From Ewingella americana ATCC 33852 (lineage in GTDB: Bacteria; Pseudomonadota; Gammaproteobacteria; Enterobacterales; Enterobacteriaceae): DNA of 64,000 bases. The notes under the pieces are model-generated. The model was given only the letters and a program-made list of their open reading frames with translations, was not told the DNA's origin and did not search any database. The stretch lies in contig NZ_JMPJ01000053.1 in assembly GCF_000735345.1 (NCBI RefSeq), positions 248,001 to 312,000 of the forward strand, written 5' to 3'. Below, in pieces: positions 55,026 through 64,000 of the stretch. The stretch's first letter is position 1; each line of letters starts with the position of its first letter. The translations under genes and the position numbers were made by a program.

Positions 55026-55165
55026 TTTAAATTCATTTGGCTAATTTTAGTTACGAAAATGGCACGGCTTTTGACCGTTTTTAATCAGGGAGTTAGCGCG
55101 GAGAAATGGCAGAAAAAAGTCATGCCGCCGGGGCAAGTTTAGGCATGATTGGCGAGGCTGAAAGT

Positions 55166-55205
55166 AAAAAAACGGCCGCAAAGGTGATTCGCGGGCCGTT
55201 TTTTT
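55166..55205. terminator. ycfP terminator
   Basis: AAAAACGGCC and GGCCGTTTTT pair, with an inner GC/GC extension. On the minus strand it ends ycfP, 17 bases after the stop, with seven T following. Confidence 0.88.
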
Positions 55206-55221
55206 GTTACTCGTCGCAAAC

Positions 55222-55764
55222 TCAGGCGAGGTTTTTGAAAGCTTTGATGCGCTGCAGGTGTGGCGAGATATCTTTGAACTTGTGGCTCTGCTTATCGTCC
55301 CAGATAATTTCATAGTAATGATGCAGCGCGCTGGCGCTGTCATTGCTGTCGAGCACGCCGTCTTCACGGGATAAAATCACCAGACAGCGATCGCGGTTTT
55401 TCTCGCGGAAATCGCTAACGCACTTGGTGGCGATGTCCAGATACTCTTCCGGGCGGTCGATTTTGCCGGTCATATTATCCTGCGGCGCAAGGTTCGGGTT
55501 GAACATCACCTGACGAATGCCGCACAGGAAGCCGATACGCTCGGCCCAGAAACCGCCCAGTCCCACGCCGCAAATCAGCGCCCGCTGGTCGCCGGATTGC
55601 TGAATGGCTTTATCCACTTCTTTTAACAAATGCTGCATGTCGTGACGCGGATGCAGCGTGCTGTAGCTGATGAAGCGAACGTCCGGGTCGATAAACTGGA
55701 GTTGCAGCACCTTTTCATGGTTGCCGGGGCTGGTTGAGTCAAAGCCATGCAAATAAATGATCAT
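55222..55764 (-). CDS. ycfP: YcfP esterase-like protein (UPF0227)
   Basis: A 180-residue alpha/beta-hydrolase-like protein, the same length as E. coli YcfP. It starts [18 protein letters not shown], the oxyanion-loop region. A nucleophile-elbow-like [10 protein letters not shown] has Leu instead of Ser in the usual GxSxG, so classical esterase activity is doubtful. The function is not established. ATG 55764 follows GAGGAAAACG. It lies between nagZ and ndh, 33 bases after nagZ, as in E. coli. Confidence 0.93.
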   Translation of the reverse strand: MIIYLHGFDSTSPGNHEKVLQLQFIDPDVRFISYSTLHPRHDMQHLLKEVDKAIQQSGDQRALICGVGLGGFWAERIGFLCGIRQVMFNPNLAPQDNMTGKIDRPEEYLDIATKCVSDFREKNRDRCLVILSREDGVLDSNDSASALHHYYEIIWDDKQSHKFKDISPHLQRIKAFKNLA

Positions 55765-55797
55765 CGTTTTCCTCGTCCTGACTGTGCGTTGATTAGA

Positions 55798-56838
55798 TTA
55801 GCGAGCCGACTGTTTATGCTCCTGCCAGCGGGCGTCCAGCGCGGTGAGTTCACGGTTGGACTGCTGCCAGCGGCTGGAATTTAACAAATCGCGGCGCGCA
55901 TCTTTCCCACTGTACTTGCCCCGATGGTACAGGCCAGCGACCTTCTCTGCTTTGACCGGAGACAGGTTATCTAACACGCTCACGGCTCCCTGACGGTTGT
56001 TGCAAACCAGAATCATGTCGCATCCGGCGTCGAGCGATGCCTGCCCGCGCTCGGCATAGCTGCCCATGATCGCTGCCCCTTCCATCGACAGATCGTCGGA
56101 GAAGATAACGCCGTTGAAGCCCAGCTCTTGGCGCAAAATCTGCTGCAACCAGTAAGGGGAACCACTCGCCGGACGCGGGTCAGCTTGAGTATAGATAACG
56201 TGAGCGGGCATCACCGCATCGAGCAGCTTTTTCTCGTTGAGCTGGCGGAAAATCGCCATGTCGTGTTCGCGGATAACCGACAGTGGGCGGTCGTCGCGCG
56301 GCGTCTCTTTGTGCGAGTCGGCACTGACCGCACCGTGGCCGGGGAAGTGTTTGCCGGTGACTTTCATCCCCGCGCTGTGCATGCCGAGAATGAACTGTTC
56401 AGCCATCTCCAACGCTTTTTGCGGTTCGGCGTGGAATGAGCGCTCGCCGATTGCGGCGCTGATGTGGCCAATATCCAGTACAGGCGCGAAGCTGATATCA
56501 ATGTCCATGGCAATCATCTCCGACGCCATCAGCCAGCCCGCTTCCTGCGCCAGACGTTTGCCTTCGTGCAGCTCATTGATTTCGGCAAAAGACTGCGCGG
56601 CCGGAATGCGGGTAAAGCCTTCGCGGAAACGCTGTACTCGACCACCCTCTTGGTCGACCGCCAGCACCAAGCGCTCTCTCGACGCCTCGCGAATCTGGCG
56701 AATCAGCTCGTGCAGCTGCTCCACGTCATGGTAGTTACGGGTGAACAGAATTAAGCCGCCGACCAGCGGGTGTTGCAAGATCTCGCGCTCTTCAGCATCC
56801 AGCTCATAGCCGGCAACGTCTAACATTACTGGGCCCAC
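55798..56838 (-). CDS. nagZ: Beta-N-acetylglucosaminidase NagZ
   Basis: NagZ removes GlcNAc from anhydromuropeptides during peptidoglycan recycling in the cytoplasm. Its products can influence AmpC induction. It has 346 residues (E. coli 341). The family 3 motif [18 protein letters not shown] holds the catalytic His/Asp pair, and the nucleophile Asp lies in [13 protein letters not shown] 56838 has AAGGAG 8 bases upstream, and this start is conserved in E. coli. It is flanked by thiK (12 bases) and ycfP. Confidence 0.97.
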   Translation of the reverse strand: MGPVMLDVAGYELDAEEREILQHPLVGGLILFTRNYHDVEQLHELIRQIREASRERLVLAVDQEGGRVQRFREGFTRIPAAQSFAEINELHEGKRLAQEAGWLMASEMIAMDIDISFAPVLDIGHISAAIGERSFHAEPQKALEMAEQFILGMHSAGMKVTGKHFPGHGAVSADSHKETPRDDRPLSVIREHDMAIFRQLNEKKLLDAVMPAHVIYTQADPRPASGSPYWLQQILRQELGFNGVIFSDDLSMEGAAIMGSYAERGQASLDAGCDMILVCNNRQGAVSVLDNLSPVKAEKVAGLYHRGKYSGKDARRDLLNSSRWQQSNRELTALDARWQEHKQSAR

Positions 56839-56850
56839 GTCGTTTCTCCT

Positions 56851-57744
56851 TTATTTATTATGCTTTCTACCGGGCATGGCTCTGGTGAATAGGCTCTCAC
56901 GCAGCGGCTGCGCCCAGTCGGTAAATTGGCGATCGCCGGTCTGTTGCCAGCGAACTTCAAACCACATCAACATTAGGTACTCAACCCACGGGGTCCAGCG
57001 GCGAATTTGCTGCTGTAAACGCCGGGTTTGTTTATGACCGCCATAGCCGCCAGCGGCAGCATAGGTTTGCAGAAAGTATTGCTGCTGCTCATCACTCCAG
57101 CCATTGCCACGAAACAGCGCCGCAAGCTCTAAAGCGATATCGCCGTCGGCGGCGTACTCCCAGTCAATCAGCCGCAGGCCCTGCTCGCCGTCCACCAGAT
57201 TGCCGGGGTGGATGTCCATATGCATCACCGCCAGCTTTAACGGCTGTGGCATGGATTGGTGCATAAAGTGCTGGTGTAGGCGCAGCCAATCGGCAGTCAG
57301 GCGCGAACGGTCGATCTGTTGCCAATAGCGGGAGAATTGCTGGTGAAGCTGGAGCCGATAGCCACTGGGCGGCAGCCGCTGTAGCTCGACCACGCGCTGA
57401 CTCAGCCTGTCCAGATTATGCCGGTGAGAGAAGAAGTCTGGTTCGCAGGGTTGGCCGCTGAGCCATGTCACAACCAGCCACGGCGGAGAAATTAGCCGAG
57501 TTTGCGGCGCAATATTCAGTGCCGCAACATGGCGCAACAGAGCCTGCTCTCGGCGGCGATTGACGCCCAACGCGGCTTTATCAGCCGACTGCATGCGCGC
57601 CAACAGAGTTTGCCCCGGCGCCTCGATTTTCCAGCTTTCACCCGTCAACCCGACCACAGGGCTTAAATGACAACCGGCGGAAAAGACCGCCGGAAGTTGT
57701 TGTGCTAAGCGCTGCTCGAGTGACGCCTTAATGCTGGACGGCAC
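56851..57744 (-). CDS. thiK: Thiamine kinase ThiK
   Basis: ThiK phosphorylates thiamine to thiamine monophosphate in salvage. The APH-like kinase has the catalytic loop HMDIHPGNLVDG and the metal-binding LIDWEYAADGD. The start is uncertain. GTG 57744 gives 297 residues and a small overlap with lpoB; GTG 57771 gives 306. The N-terminus is less conserved than in E. coli (274 residues), so I rate the exact start low. It lies between lpoB and nagZ, and its last codons are 12 bases from nagZ. Confidence 0.88.
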   Translation of the reverse strand: MPSSIKASLEQRLAQQLPAVFSAGCHLSPVVGLTGESWKIEAPGQTLLARMQSADKAALGVNRRREQALLRHVAALNIAPQTRLISPPWLVVTWLSGQPCEPDFFSHRHNLDRLSQRVVELQRLPPSGYRLQLHQQFSRYWQQIDRSRLTADWLRLHQHFMHQSMPQPLKLAVMHMDIHPGNLVDGEQGLRLIDWEYAADGDIALELAALFRGNGWSDEQQQYFLQTYAAAGGYGGHKQTRRLQQQIRRWTPWVEYLMLMWFEVRWQQTGDRQFTDWAQPLRESLFTRAMPGRKHNK

Positions 57745-58319
57745 CGTTACCCGACCACACAATTTCGCCACTCGGCACGGTCATCATCTGCATTTTCAGC
57801 GTCGGTGACTTCACGTCGCCCGTCACCGTGCTGTAGAGCACGTACTGGGCGTTAACGTAGCGCGCCAGACCAATCGCCTTGCTGCGCGAACCCAGACTGT
57901 CGTCAACTGACAGACCTAACGCCTGCTTGGCGCTGGCTAACTGGGTATCAGGAACCACTTGGAATTTGTTATTGGTGGCCAGCGCGTCGTGCAGAGCCGC
58001 CGTGGCGTTACCCACTGGCAGTGAGCCGTTGGTGCTGTTTTTCACGCTGTCGAGCAGCAACACGCTGCCCGCCTGAACGCCGTCAGCTTGCAGCATTTTT
58101 CGCTACCATTGGCTGAACGCTGGCTTTCCAGTTAATGGTCTGCTCTTTCGGCGGCTGCGGCACGGTTTCTGGCGGCGGCGGCACTTCAGTTTGTGGTTTC
58201 TCAGGCTCAACCGGGGTCACAGGCGCGGTTGGCTGCTCAGGCTGCTGCTGTTGGTTTGGCAAGGTACAACCGCCAAGGATCAGGGCGGCAAAGGCCACCA
58301 TGAGGAAATACTTTTTCAT
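57728..58319 (-). pseudogene. lpoB: lpoB with a one-base frameshift (PBP1B activator lipoprotein)
   Basis: LpoB is an outer-membrane lipoprotein that activates the peptidoglycan synthase PBP1B. The reading frame is broken. The N-terminal part (signal peptide, lipobox ILGGC, Pro/Gln-rich linker, NWKASVQPMVAKN) stops at TGA 58083. The rest (LQADGVQAGSVLLLDSVKN to WSGNGAVQH) continues in the next frame. A run of five A (58096-58100) should be four; removing one restores QPMVAKMLQADGV, as in E. coli QPMVSKMLGADGV. The restored protein has 196 residues (E. coli 213). It could be an assembly error, a recent mutation or a slippage site. Confidence 0.87.
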
Positions 58320-58340
58320 CAACCTACTCCGTAGAGGACA

Positions 58341-58709
58341 TTAAAGGTAGAGGTAAACACGCACCCTGTACGCATCCAGATTGCCGTTCAGGGAGGAGAT
58401 AGTCAGCTCGCTGTTGGCCGGAACGGTAATGGTTCTGGCTTCGGCAATCGGCAGTAAATCCAGCCCCTGTTTGTCATACCAATAGAAACGATAGTGCAAG
58501 GTCACGGCGTGGGGCTGGCTGTTACTCAGCACGCTGCTGGCTTGTTTACGCCCACCGACTTCAGAAATAGACGGCGAGCTTGGGATGATTCCCGCCGTCA
58601 ACACCGGCGATTCCATGATGACGGTCTGCTGATTGTTTAGTGCAATATGCGGGTCACTGCTACAGCCCATCAGTAATACAACGGGTAACAACGCCATCAA
58701 AAAACGCAT
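58341..58709 (-). CDS. ycfL: YcfL lipoprotein
   Basis: A 122-residue predicted lipoprotein matching E. coli YcfL (125). The signal peptide ends at VLLMGCSSDP, a lipobox. The shared HYRFYWYDKQGLDLLP segment and the ending RVRVYLYL are distinctive. AAGGAAG lies 5 bases before ATG 58709. The function is unknown. It stands between lpoB and hinT, as in E. coli, 21 bases before lpoB, so they are likely co-transcribed. Confidence 0.93.
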   Translation of the reverse strand: MRFLMALLPVVLLMGCSSDPHIALNNQQTVIMESPVLTAGIIPSSPSISEVGGRKQASSVLSNSQPHAVTLHYRFYWYDKQGLDLLPIAEARTITVPANSELTISSLNGNLDAYRVRVYLYL

Positions 58710-58749
58710 GGTACTTCCTTTTAACAAAGAGCTTTATGAAGACAAAGCC

Positions 58750-59103
58750 TTATGGACGCGCCAGCATCGGGCCTAACTTACGGCCACCCACCAGATGCAT
58801 GTGAATGTGATAAACCTCCTGACCGCCATCGCGATTGCAGTTCACAATCAGGCGATAACCGTTTTCAGCAATACCTTCCTGCTCGGCGATTTTAGCCGCG
58901 ACGGTCATCATGCGGCCCAGCGCAGCTTCGTGCTCGGTCGTCACATCATTCATGGTCGGGATTAACACGTTAGGAATGATCAGGATATGGTTGGGTGCCT
59001 GAGGAGCTATGTCGCGAAACGCCGTGACTAACTCATCTTGATAAACCACGTCCGCAGGGATCTCACGGCGGATAATTTTGCTGAAAATTGTCTCTTCGGC
59101 CAT
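58750..59103 (-). CDS. hinT: Purine nucleoside phosphoramidase HinT
   Basis: HinT hydrolyses AMP-lysine-type phosphoramidates. It has 117 residues. The histidine triad HIHMHLVGG near residue 100 is complete. AAGGA lies about 8 bases before ATG 59103; the frame extends to 59154 but the start [20 protein letters not shown] is conserved. It begins the hinT-ycfL-lpoB-thiK-nagZ-ycfP series. In E. coli fhuE separates it from ptsG; here fhuE is absent. Confidence 0.96.
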   Translation of the reverse strand: MAEETIFSKIIRREIPADVVYQDELVTAFRDIAPQAPNHILIIPNVLIPTMNDVTTEHEAALGRMMTVAAKIAEQEGIAENGYRLIVNCNRDGGQEVYHIHMHLVGGRKLGPMLARP

Positions 59104-59253
59104 CTTGCCAGTCCTTATCTTAGTCAAAAGCAATGCCACCAGTATGAGTGACAATTTCTATTCCTTTCAACCTGATTACGCTTTTTAAACCTTAATTGGC
59201 GTAGAAAGCGCCATCCCGCGCCCGAAATGCCGTTTTGCCGGATAGCAGACATG

Positions 59254-59280
59254 AAAAAAGGAGGCCGAAGCCTCCTTTTT
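59254..59280 (-). terminator. ptsG terminator
   Basis: On the minus strand GGAGGC-TTCG-GCCTCC is followed by six T: a UUCG tetraloop terminator 27 bases after the ptsG stop. Confidence 0.93.
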
Positions 59281-59306
59281 GCTACTGCTCAACGCTAATC
59301 CGAGGA

Positions 59307-60740
59307 TTAGTGGTTGCGCATGTATTCGTCCATATCCGTTTTCAGGTTATCAGACTTAGTACCGAAAATTGCCTGAACGCCTGAACCCGCGACCACCACA
59401 CCTGCTGCACCCAGTTTCTTCAGGCCAGCCTGATCCACTTTGGAGACATCAGCCACGCTAACGCGCAGACGAGTGATGCAAGCATCAAGGTTAGTGATGT
59501 TTTCTTTACCACCGAACGCCTGAACCAGAGAAGCTGACATTTCTGAGCCACCCTGAGCAGATTGCTCGCTGCTGCTCTCTTCGCGACCTGGCGTTTTCAG
59601 GTTCAGTTTCACAATCAGGAAACGGAAGATGCTGTAGTAAACGATGGCATAGATGATACCAACCACTGGGAACAGCCAGATACGGCTGCTGTTGCCGCTC
59701 AGCACGATGAAGTCAATCAGACCGTGTGAGAAGCTGGTACCGTCACGCATACCCAACAGGATACAGATTGGGAAGGCCAGACCTGCCAGAATCGCGTGGA
59801 TTGCGTACAGGATTGGTGCCACGAACATGAAGGAGAATTCGATTGGCTCGGTGATACCGGTCAAGAATGAAGTCAGCGCAGCGGAGATCATGATGCCGCC
59901 AACTTTCGCACGGTTTTCAGGTTTCGCTGAGTGCCAGATAGCGATTGCAGCCGCTGGTAGACCGTACATTTTGAACAGGAAGCCACCAGACAGTTTGCCC
60001 GCAGTTGGGTCACCCGCCATGTAGCGAGGGATGTCACCGTGGAACACCTGACCGGCTGAGTTCACGTACTCACCGATTTGCATCTGGAATGGAACGTTCC
60101 AGATATGGTGCAGACCGAATGGAACCAGCGAACGCTCAACCACGCCGTAGATGCCGAAAGCAACCACTGGGTTCTGATAAGCAGCCCACTGAGAGAAGGT
60201 CTGAATAGCCGTACCAATAGGTGGCCAGATGAAGGACAGCACCACGCCCAGGAAGATAGCAGCCAAGCCGGAGATGATTGGGACAAAGCGTTTGCCCGCG
60301 AAGAAGCCCAGATACTCAGGCAGCTTGATGCGGTAGAAACGGTTGAACATGTAGGCTGCAATTGCACCTGCGATGATACCGCCGAGAACGCCGGTGTCTG
60401 CTAAGTGTTTAGCTGCAATTTCTTCAGCCGGTAAGTGCAGTACCAATGGCGCAACCACGGCCATGGTTTTCACCATGATGCCGTAGGCAACCACCGCCGC
60501 CAGTGCAGAAACACCGTCGTTGTTAGTAAAGCCGAGGGCAACACCGATGGCGAAAATCAGCGGCATGTTAGCGAAGACTGAACCACCAGCCTCGGCCATA
60601 ACGTGGGAAACGATCATTGGCAGCCAGCTGAAGTTTGCCGACCCGACGCCAAGCAGGATACCTGCGATTGGCAGTACGGAGACTGGCAACATCAGCGATT
60701 TACCCACCTTTTGAAGGTTTGCAAACGCGTTCTTAAACAT
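59307..60740 (-). CDS. ptsG: Glucose PTS enzyme IICB, PtsG
   Basis: PtsG is the main glucose transporter: the membrane IIC domain (about 1-390) brings in glucose and the IIB domain (about 400-477) phosphorylates it on the conserved Cys in [10 protein letters not shown]. From ATG 60740 it has 477 residues, the same as E. coli. The leader CTCAGGAGCACACTC, just before the start, keeps the region where the small RNA SgrS pairs in E. coli. Mlc-like operators and a CRP-like site lie upstream. The frame up to 60824 is not supported. Confidence 0.97.
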   Translation of the reverse strand: MFKNAFANLQKVGKSLMLPVSVLPIAGILLGVGSANFSWLPMIVSHVMAEAGGSVFANMPLIFAIGVALGFTNNDGVSALAAVVAYGIMVKTMAVVAPLVLHLPAEEIAAKHLADTGVLGGIIAGAIAAYMFNRFYRIKLPEYLGFFAGKRFVPIISGLAAIFLGVVLSFIWPPIGTAIQTFSQWAAYQNPVVAFGIYGVVERSLVPFGLHHIWNVPFQMQIGEYVNSAGQVFHGDIPRYMAGDPTAGKLSGGFLFKMYGLPAAAIAIWHSAKPENRAKVGGIMISAALTSFLTGITEPIEFSFMFVAPILYAIHAILAGLAFPICILLGMRDGTSFSHGLIDFIVLSGNSSRIWLFPVVGIIYAIVYYSIFRFLIVKLNLKTPGREESSSEQSAQGGSEMSASLVQAFGGKENITNLDACITRLRVSVADVSKVDQAGLKKLGAAGVVVAGSGVQAIFGTKSDNLKTDMDEYMRNH

Positions 60741-60870
60741 AATTGAGTGTGCTCCTGAGTAATGATGCTTTAGATACTTCTCACGGCGTCCGCTTATGTG
60801 GATCTGCAAACTGCCGCGTTGCAAGGTTATGAAAACCCTTGGCGTTCAGGGTGTCTAAGCACCCCTTTTG

Positions 60871-60896
60871 AATTTTTACGAAGGGTAAAATAATTC
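60871..60896. promoter_or_regulatory. Mlc-like operator O1 of ptsG
   Basis: AATTTTTACGAAGGGTAAAA and the following TAATT form a near-palindrome resembling Mlc sites (minus strand TTATTTTAC). It covers the expected ptsG -10 and start. Confidence 0.6.
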
Positions 60897-60908
60897 CCTT
60901 TTTTAATG

Positions 60909-60924
60909 TTTGATGGCAGTCACG
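60909..60924. promoter_or_regulatory. CRP-like site of ptsG
   Basis: On the minus strand CGTGA-CTGCCA-TCAAA resembles TGTGA-N6-TCACA. It lies about 40 bases before the likely start of transcription, a class II activation position. Confidence 0.55.
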
Positions 60925-61040
60925 TTTTATTGAAAAAAGACGGCAAGCGCGCTTAAAAATGAGACTTTCGTTAAAGAAAATCTGAAATTTGCCGCTTCTG
61001 ACAGCCTAAAACGGGTGTGCACATTACCCGTTCAGGCCAT

Positions 61041-61063
61041 TAATTACGAGCCGTAAAATAATT
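61041..61063. promoter_or_regulatory. Mlc-like operator O2 of ptsG
   Basis: TTACGA-N2-CGTAAAATAATTCC repeats the core of O1. The two sites are about 169 bases apart, as reported for the two Mlc sites of E. coli ptsG. Confidence 0.55.
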
Positions 61064-61089
61064 CCAGTGAATATGACTGCTTTTTAAGG

Positions 61090-61884
61090 CTAGCTCAGGG
61101 AGGAAGTGTTGAGGTGAAACAGGCGTGAAAAGTTGGCCGTTGTGGCTTCGGCGAGGGCTTCAAGGCTAACCCCTTTCAACACGGCCATGTACTCGGCCAC
61201 GTCGCGAACATAGGCAGGCTGGTTCTCTTTACCACGGTGCGGGACCGGGGCTAAGTAAGGCGAGTCAGTTTCAATCAGCAGGCGATCCAGCGGCACATAG
61301 CGCGCCACGTCGCGCAACTGCTCGGCATTGCGGAAGGTAACAATCCCCGAGAAGGAGATGTAAAAGCCCAGATCCAGTAAGAACTCCGCCGTCGGCAGGT
61401 CTTCCGTGAAGCAGTGCAGCACGCCGCCGCACTCTCCGGCTTTCTCATCGCGCAGGATGTCCAGCGTATCCTGTCGCGCATCACGCGTATGGACAATCAC
61501 CGGCTTGTTCAGCTCGCGGCCGACGCGGATGTGATGGCGGAAAGAGTCCTGCTGCAAGGCAATCTGCTGCTCTTCTTTCTGGTAGAAGTAATCGAGGCCG
61601 GTCTCGCCCATGGCAACCACTTTAGGGTCTGCCGCTAGCTGGCGCAGCTCGTCGAAATCATAACCCCCGTCAATGTTCAGTGGGTGGACGCCACAGGAAA
61701 ACGCCACATCCGGGCGGTCGCCAATCAGCTGGGTCATGGCACGGTAGCCCGGCAAGGTCGTGGCAACCGCGAGCATGAACTTCACGTCGCGCTCGCGGGC
61801 TTTTTCTAATACTGCATCCACACCGCTGTGCAGCTCGTTGTAATCCAGACTGTCGAGATGACAATGGGAGTCGACTAAAAACAT
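61090..61884 (-). CDS. ycfH: TatD-family deoxyribonuclease YcfH
   Basis: A 264-residue metal-dependent hydrolase of the TatD family, equal to E. coli YcfH. The metal site is formed by DSHCHLDSLDY at the start, the Glu in MGETGLDYF, the His in IVHTRDA and HCFTED, and the Asp in IETDSPYLAP. Family members have 3'-5' exonuclease and deacylase reports; the cellular role of YcfH is not settled. It lies between holB (81 bases) and ptsG, as in E. coli. Confidence 0.95.
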   Translation of the reverse strand: MFLVDSHCHLDSLDYNELHSGVDAVLEKARERDVKFMLAVATTLPGYRAMTQLIGDRPDVAFSCGVHPLNIDGGYDFDELRQLAADPKVVAMGETGLDYFYQKEEQQIALQQDSFRHHIRVGRELNKPVIVHTRDARQDTLDILRDEKAGECGGVLHCFTEDLPTAEFLLDLGFYISFSGIVTFRNAEQLRDVARYVPLDRLLIETDSPYLAPVPHRGKENQPAYVRDVAEYMAVLKGVSLEALAEATTANFSRLFHLNTSSLS

Positions 61885-61965
61885 AATATTTAACTCTTTA
61901 CGATGGTTTTGGCAGGTCAGCGCACCGATGAAATGACGCGCTGCTGAATAATCATTTTGGTCTCA

Positions 61966-62943
61966 TTAGCCCAGCAACTGTTCCCATTCGAGCAACTGCT
62001 CGGTAAGGATCAGCTCCCGATTGACGCCAGTAATGGTCAGAAGCTGCTGGCGGCAGTGCATCCAGCCCTGCACGCTTTTCTGCAACGCGTCGTTGGTTTG
62101 CAGGTGAGCAATCTGGCTAATGAGGTTCTGTTGGTCGTGATTGATGATGAACTGCCCGGCGTTTTGCTGCCATTTAATGGCGTCGAGCAGCAAAGAGCAG
62201 AGCCACTGCACGCGCTCGCCGACGTCATCATGATTAAGCTGCGGCAGCAAAGAAAGCATGTCCCGCTGCTGGCAGCTTGTGGCCAACTGCTGGCACAGCG
62301 CCACTCGCTGCTTCCAGCGCTCAGGCTGCAGCAGCGCCTGCGCCGATAGCGGCGTGCCATTGCCGAGCCTGAGAGCCGTTTTGATAGCCAGCGGATCGGC
62401 GCTCAGTTGACGGCTGAGCCACTGCGCCGCGAGATTCTCTTCCGGCGTCGCCAGATGCCAATACAGGCAGCGGCTGCGCAAGGTCGCCAGCAGGCTGGCA
62501 GGCTCGGTGCAACCAATCAGGAAATAGGTTTTTACCGGCGGCTCTTCCAGCGTTTTCAACAATGCGTTGGCGGCGGCTTCGGTCAGCAATTCGGCCTCGG
62601 GCAGCCAAACCACCTTGGCCCCGCCCTGCTGAGAATAGTTGTAGAGCGTTTCAATCAGTTGACGAACAGGGTCGATGCCGAGCGAATTCTTGCCTTTCTC
62701 TGGCGTCAAAACGTGCCAGTCAGGGTGGTTGCCAGCAATCATCAGTTGGCAGCTACGACAGGTGCCGCAGCTTTTCTCGCCGTCTTGATGCTGGCACAGC
62801 AACCAGCGGCTTAGCCCGTAAACCAGCGCCTCCTCGCCCATACCGCGCGCAGCGTGCATCAGCAAGGCATGGTGACCGCGGCCAGATTGGTACTGGCTCA
62901 CCAGTTGACGATAAGGGGCGCTCAGCCACGGATACCACGTCAT
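61966..62943 (-). CDS. holB: DNA polymerase III delta-prime subunit HolB
   Basis: HolB is part of the clamp loader that places the beta clamp on primed DNA. It has 325 residues (E. coli 334). The N-terminal AAA+ fold lacks a normal Walker A (the loop reads [14 protein letters not shown]), as expected for delta-prime. The zinc module [10 protein letters not shown] is present. ATG 62943 overlaps the tmk stop in an ATGA junction, so the two are co-translated. Confidence 0.95.
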   Translation of the reverse strand: MTWYPWLSAPYRQLVSQYQSGRGHHALLMHAARGMGEEALVYGLSRWLLCQHQDGEKSCGTCRSCQLMIAGNHPDWHVLTPEKGKNSLGIDPVRQLIETLYNYSQQGGAKVVWLPEAELLTEAAANALLKTLEEPPVKTYFLIGCTEPASLLATLRSRCLYWHLATPEENLAAQWLSRQLSADPLAIKTALRLGNGTPLSAQALLQPERWKQRVALCQQLATSCQQRDMLSLLPQLNHDDVGERVQWLCSLLLDAIKWQQNAGQFIINHDQQNLISQIAHLQTNDALQKSVQGWMHCRQQLLTITGVNRELILTEQLLEWEQLLG

Positions 62944-63584
62944 TGCGCTTGGCCCTGCTGCTCGGCAAACCAATGACTCAGCGTCTGTTGGATTGAAGCC
63001 GTGACCTGCGCCAGCGGCTGGGAAGCATCGATGGTTTTGATCCGCGAGTCTTCCGCCACCAAGCTCAGGTAACGCGCACGAGTGCGTTCAAAGAACGGCA
63101 GCGCCTCTTTCTCAATGCGATCCAGCTCGCCGCGCGCGCTGGCGCGTTGCAAACCAATTTCAGGCGGCAGGTCGAGGTAGAGCGTCAGGTCAGGGCGGAA
63201 ATCCCCCAGAGAGATATCACGCAGAGAGCGCATCAGTTCCGGGTCAATGCCACGGCCGCCGCCCTGATAAGCTTGCGAAGAGAGGTCATGGCGATCGCCA
63301 ACCACCCAAGCTCCGCGCGCCAAGGCAGGCAGGATAACGGTTTCAACCAACTGCACGCGGGCGGCGTAGAGCATCAGCACTTCGGCTTTCACCGTCGGCT
63401 TGTCGTGGTCAACGCCGCGTTTAAACAGGTCGCGCAGCTTTTCAGCCAACGGCGTTCCGCCCGGCTCGCGGGTAAAGACAATCTCTTCCACGCCCAGTTC
63501 GCGCAGTTGGTTTACCACAACGTCGCGCGCCGTGGTTTTACCGGCCCCTTCCAGACCTTCAATAACAATAAACTTACTTTTCAT
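62940..63584 (-). CDS. tmk: Thymidylate kinase Tmk
   Basis: Tmk phosphorylates dTMP to dTDP. It has 214 residues (E. coli 213). The P-loop is [11 protein letters not shown], followed by the DRH region [19 protein letters not shown] and the LID segment [18 protein letters not shown]. It overlaps mltG by 11 bases and holB by 4, forming the mltG-tmk-holB-ycfH operon known from E. coli. Confidence 0.97.
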   Translation of the reverse strand: MKSKFIVIEGLEGAGKTTARDVVVNQLRELGVEEIVFTREPGGTPLAEKLRDLFKRGVDHDKPTVKAEVLMLYAARVQLVETVILPALARGAWVVGDRHDLSSQAYQGGGRGIDPELMRSLRDISLGDFRPDLTLYLDLPPEIGLQRASARGELDRIEKEALPFFERTRARYLSLVAEDSRIKTIDASQPLAQVTASIQQTLSHWFAEQQGQAQ

Positions 63585-64000
63585 TCTTATTTTTCAATGC
63601 CTCGCGATACACACGCACCGCTTTGTTGTGATTTTCGAGGTTAGTCGTAAAGGTGTGGCCGCCTTTGCCGTCAGCCACAAAATAGAGGTAATTGGTGGTC
63701 GCCGGATGCGCCGCAGCTTCAATCGAGGCTTCGCTTGGCATGGCAATTGGCGATGGCGGCAAACCAGAAATCACATAAGTGTTGTAAGGCGTCGGCGTCT
63801 CGAGATCCTTACGGCTGATGTTGCCTTTGTAGTTCTCACCCATGCCGTAAATCACCGTCGGGTCAGTCTGCAAGCGCATGCCGATGCGCAGACGGTTGAT
63901 GAACACCGAAGCCACTTCGGCGCGCTCCTCTTTGACCGCCGTCTCTTTTTCAATAATAGACGCCATGGTCAGCATGTCGGTTGGCGTTTTGTAAGGCAGC
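63574..64000 (-). CDS. mltG: Endolytic murein transglycosylase MltG (start off window)
   Basis: MltG cleaves nascent glycan strands in the inner-membrane periplasmic face and ends their growth. Only the C-terminal part (about 141 codons) is visible. The frame stays open to base 64000 with [20 protein letters not shown], which contains the catalytic Glu of the YceG domain. The motif [12 protein letters not shown] follows. The N-terminal membrane helix and LysM-like part lie beyond the window end. The stop overlaps tmk by 11 bases. Confidence 0.95.
   Translation of the reverse strand, partial: LPYKTPTDMLTMASIIEKETAVKEERAEVASVFINRLRIGMRLQTDPTVIYGMGENYKGNISRKDLETPTPYNTYVISGLPPSPIAMPSEASIEAAAHPATTNYLYFVADGKGGHTFTTNLENHNKAVRVYREALKNKNEK

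Overview
The window is a chromosomal segment of an Enterobacterales bacterium. Nearly every long gene has a clear Escherichia coli counterpart in the same order, but the proteins are visibly diverged and several E. coli genes are missing from the series (nagK, potABCD, fhuE, bhsA/ldtC). That pattern suits a Yersiniaceae- or Hafniaceae-like relative rather than Escherichia. I cannot name the genus. No rRNA, tRNA, insertion sequence or CRISPR array was seen.

Layout: bases 1-20150 follow the E. coli purT / sdaA / manXYZ / cspC region: purT end, yoaH, pabB-nudL, sdaA, pdeD, yoaE, manXYZ-yobD, mntP with a manganese riboswitch, rlmA, a YfiH-type protein, cspC-yobF, then, after inserted genes (a metallo-beta-lactamase-fold protein and two small phage-like genes), yebO, mgrB, yobH and yebW. 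Bases 20150-27640 are an accessory junction: an orphan OppA-type binding protein, many small proteins of unknown role, cho, a diguanylate cyclase, a 52-residue protein resembling a seed-globulin segment and a secreted triple-repeat protein. Bases 27650-64000 follow the E. coli icd-to-mltG region: icd, rluE-nudJ, mnmA, hflD, purB, phoPQ, roxA, pepT, cobB, lolCDE, mfd, ycfJ, ndh, ycfP, nagZ, thiK, lpoB, ycfL, hinT, ptsG, ycfH, holB, tmk, mltG. It is interrupted by a yegWVUT-type nucleoside cluster between purB and phoP and by a MocA/XdhC pair between mfd and ycfJ.

How the parts connect: PhoPQ and its feedback inhibitor MgrB lie within 22 kb of each other. PhoP-box-like repeats precede both phoP and mgrB. 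The two glucose/mannose phosphotransferase loci (manXYZ and ptsG) both carry Mlc-like operators. The lolCDE, lpoB, nagZ and mltG genes serve envelope assembly and peptidoglycan turnover. pdeD and the diguanylate cyclase represent opposite sides of cyclic-di-GMP metabolism.

Items most worth a second look: a one-base frameshift in lpoB, a 21-residue N-terminal extension of MgrB, the legumin-like mini-protein at 26540-26698, the triple-repeat secreted protein at 27270-27590, short genes that are easily missed (yobF, 15427-15543), and structured non-coding DNA at 15.5-16.4 kb.
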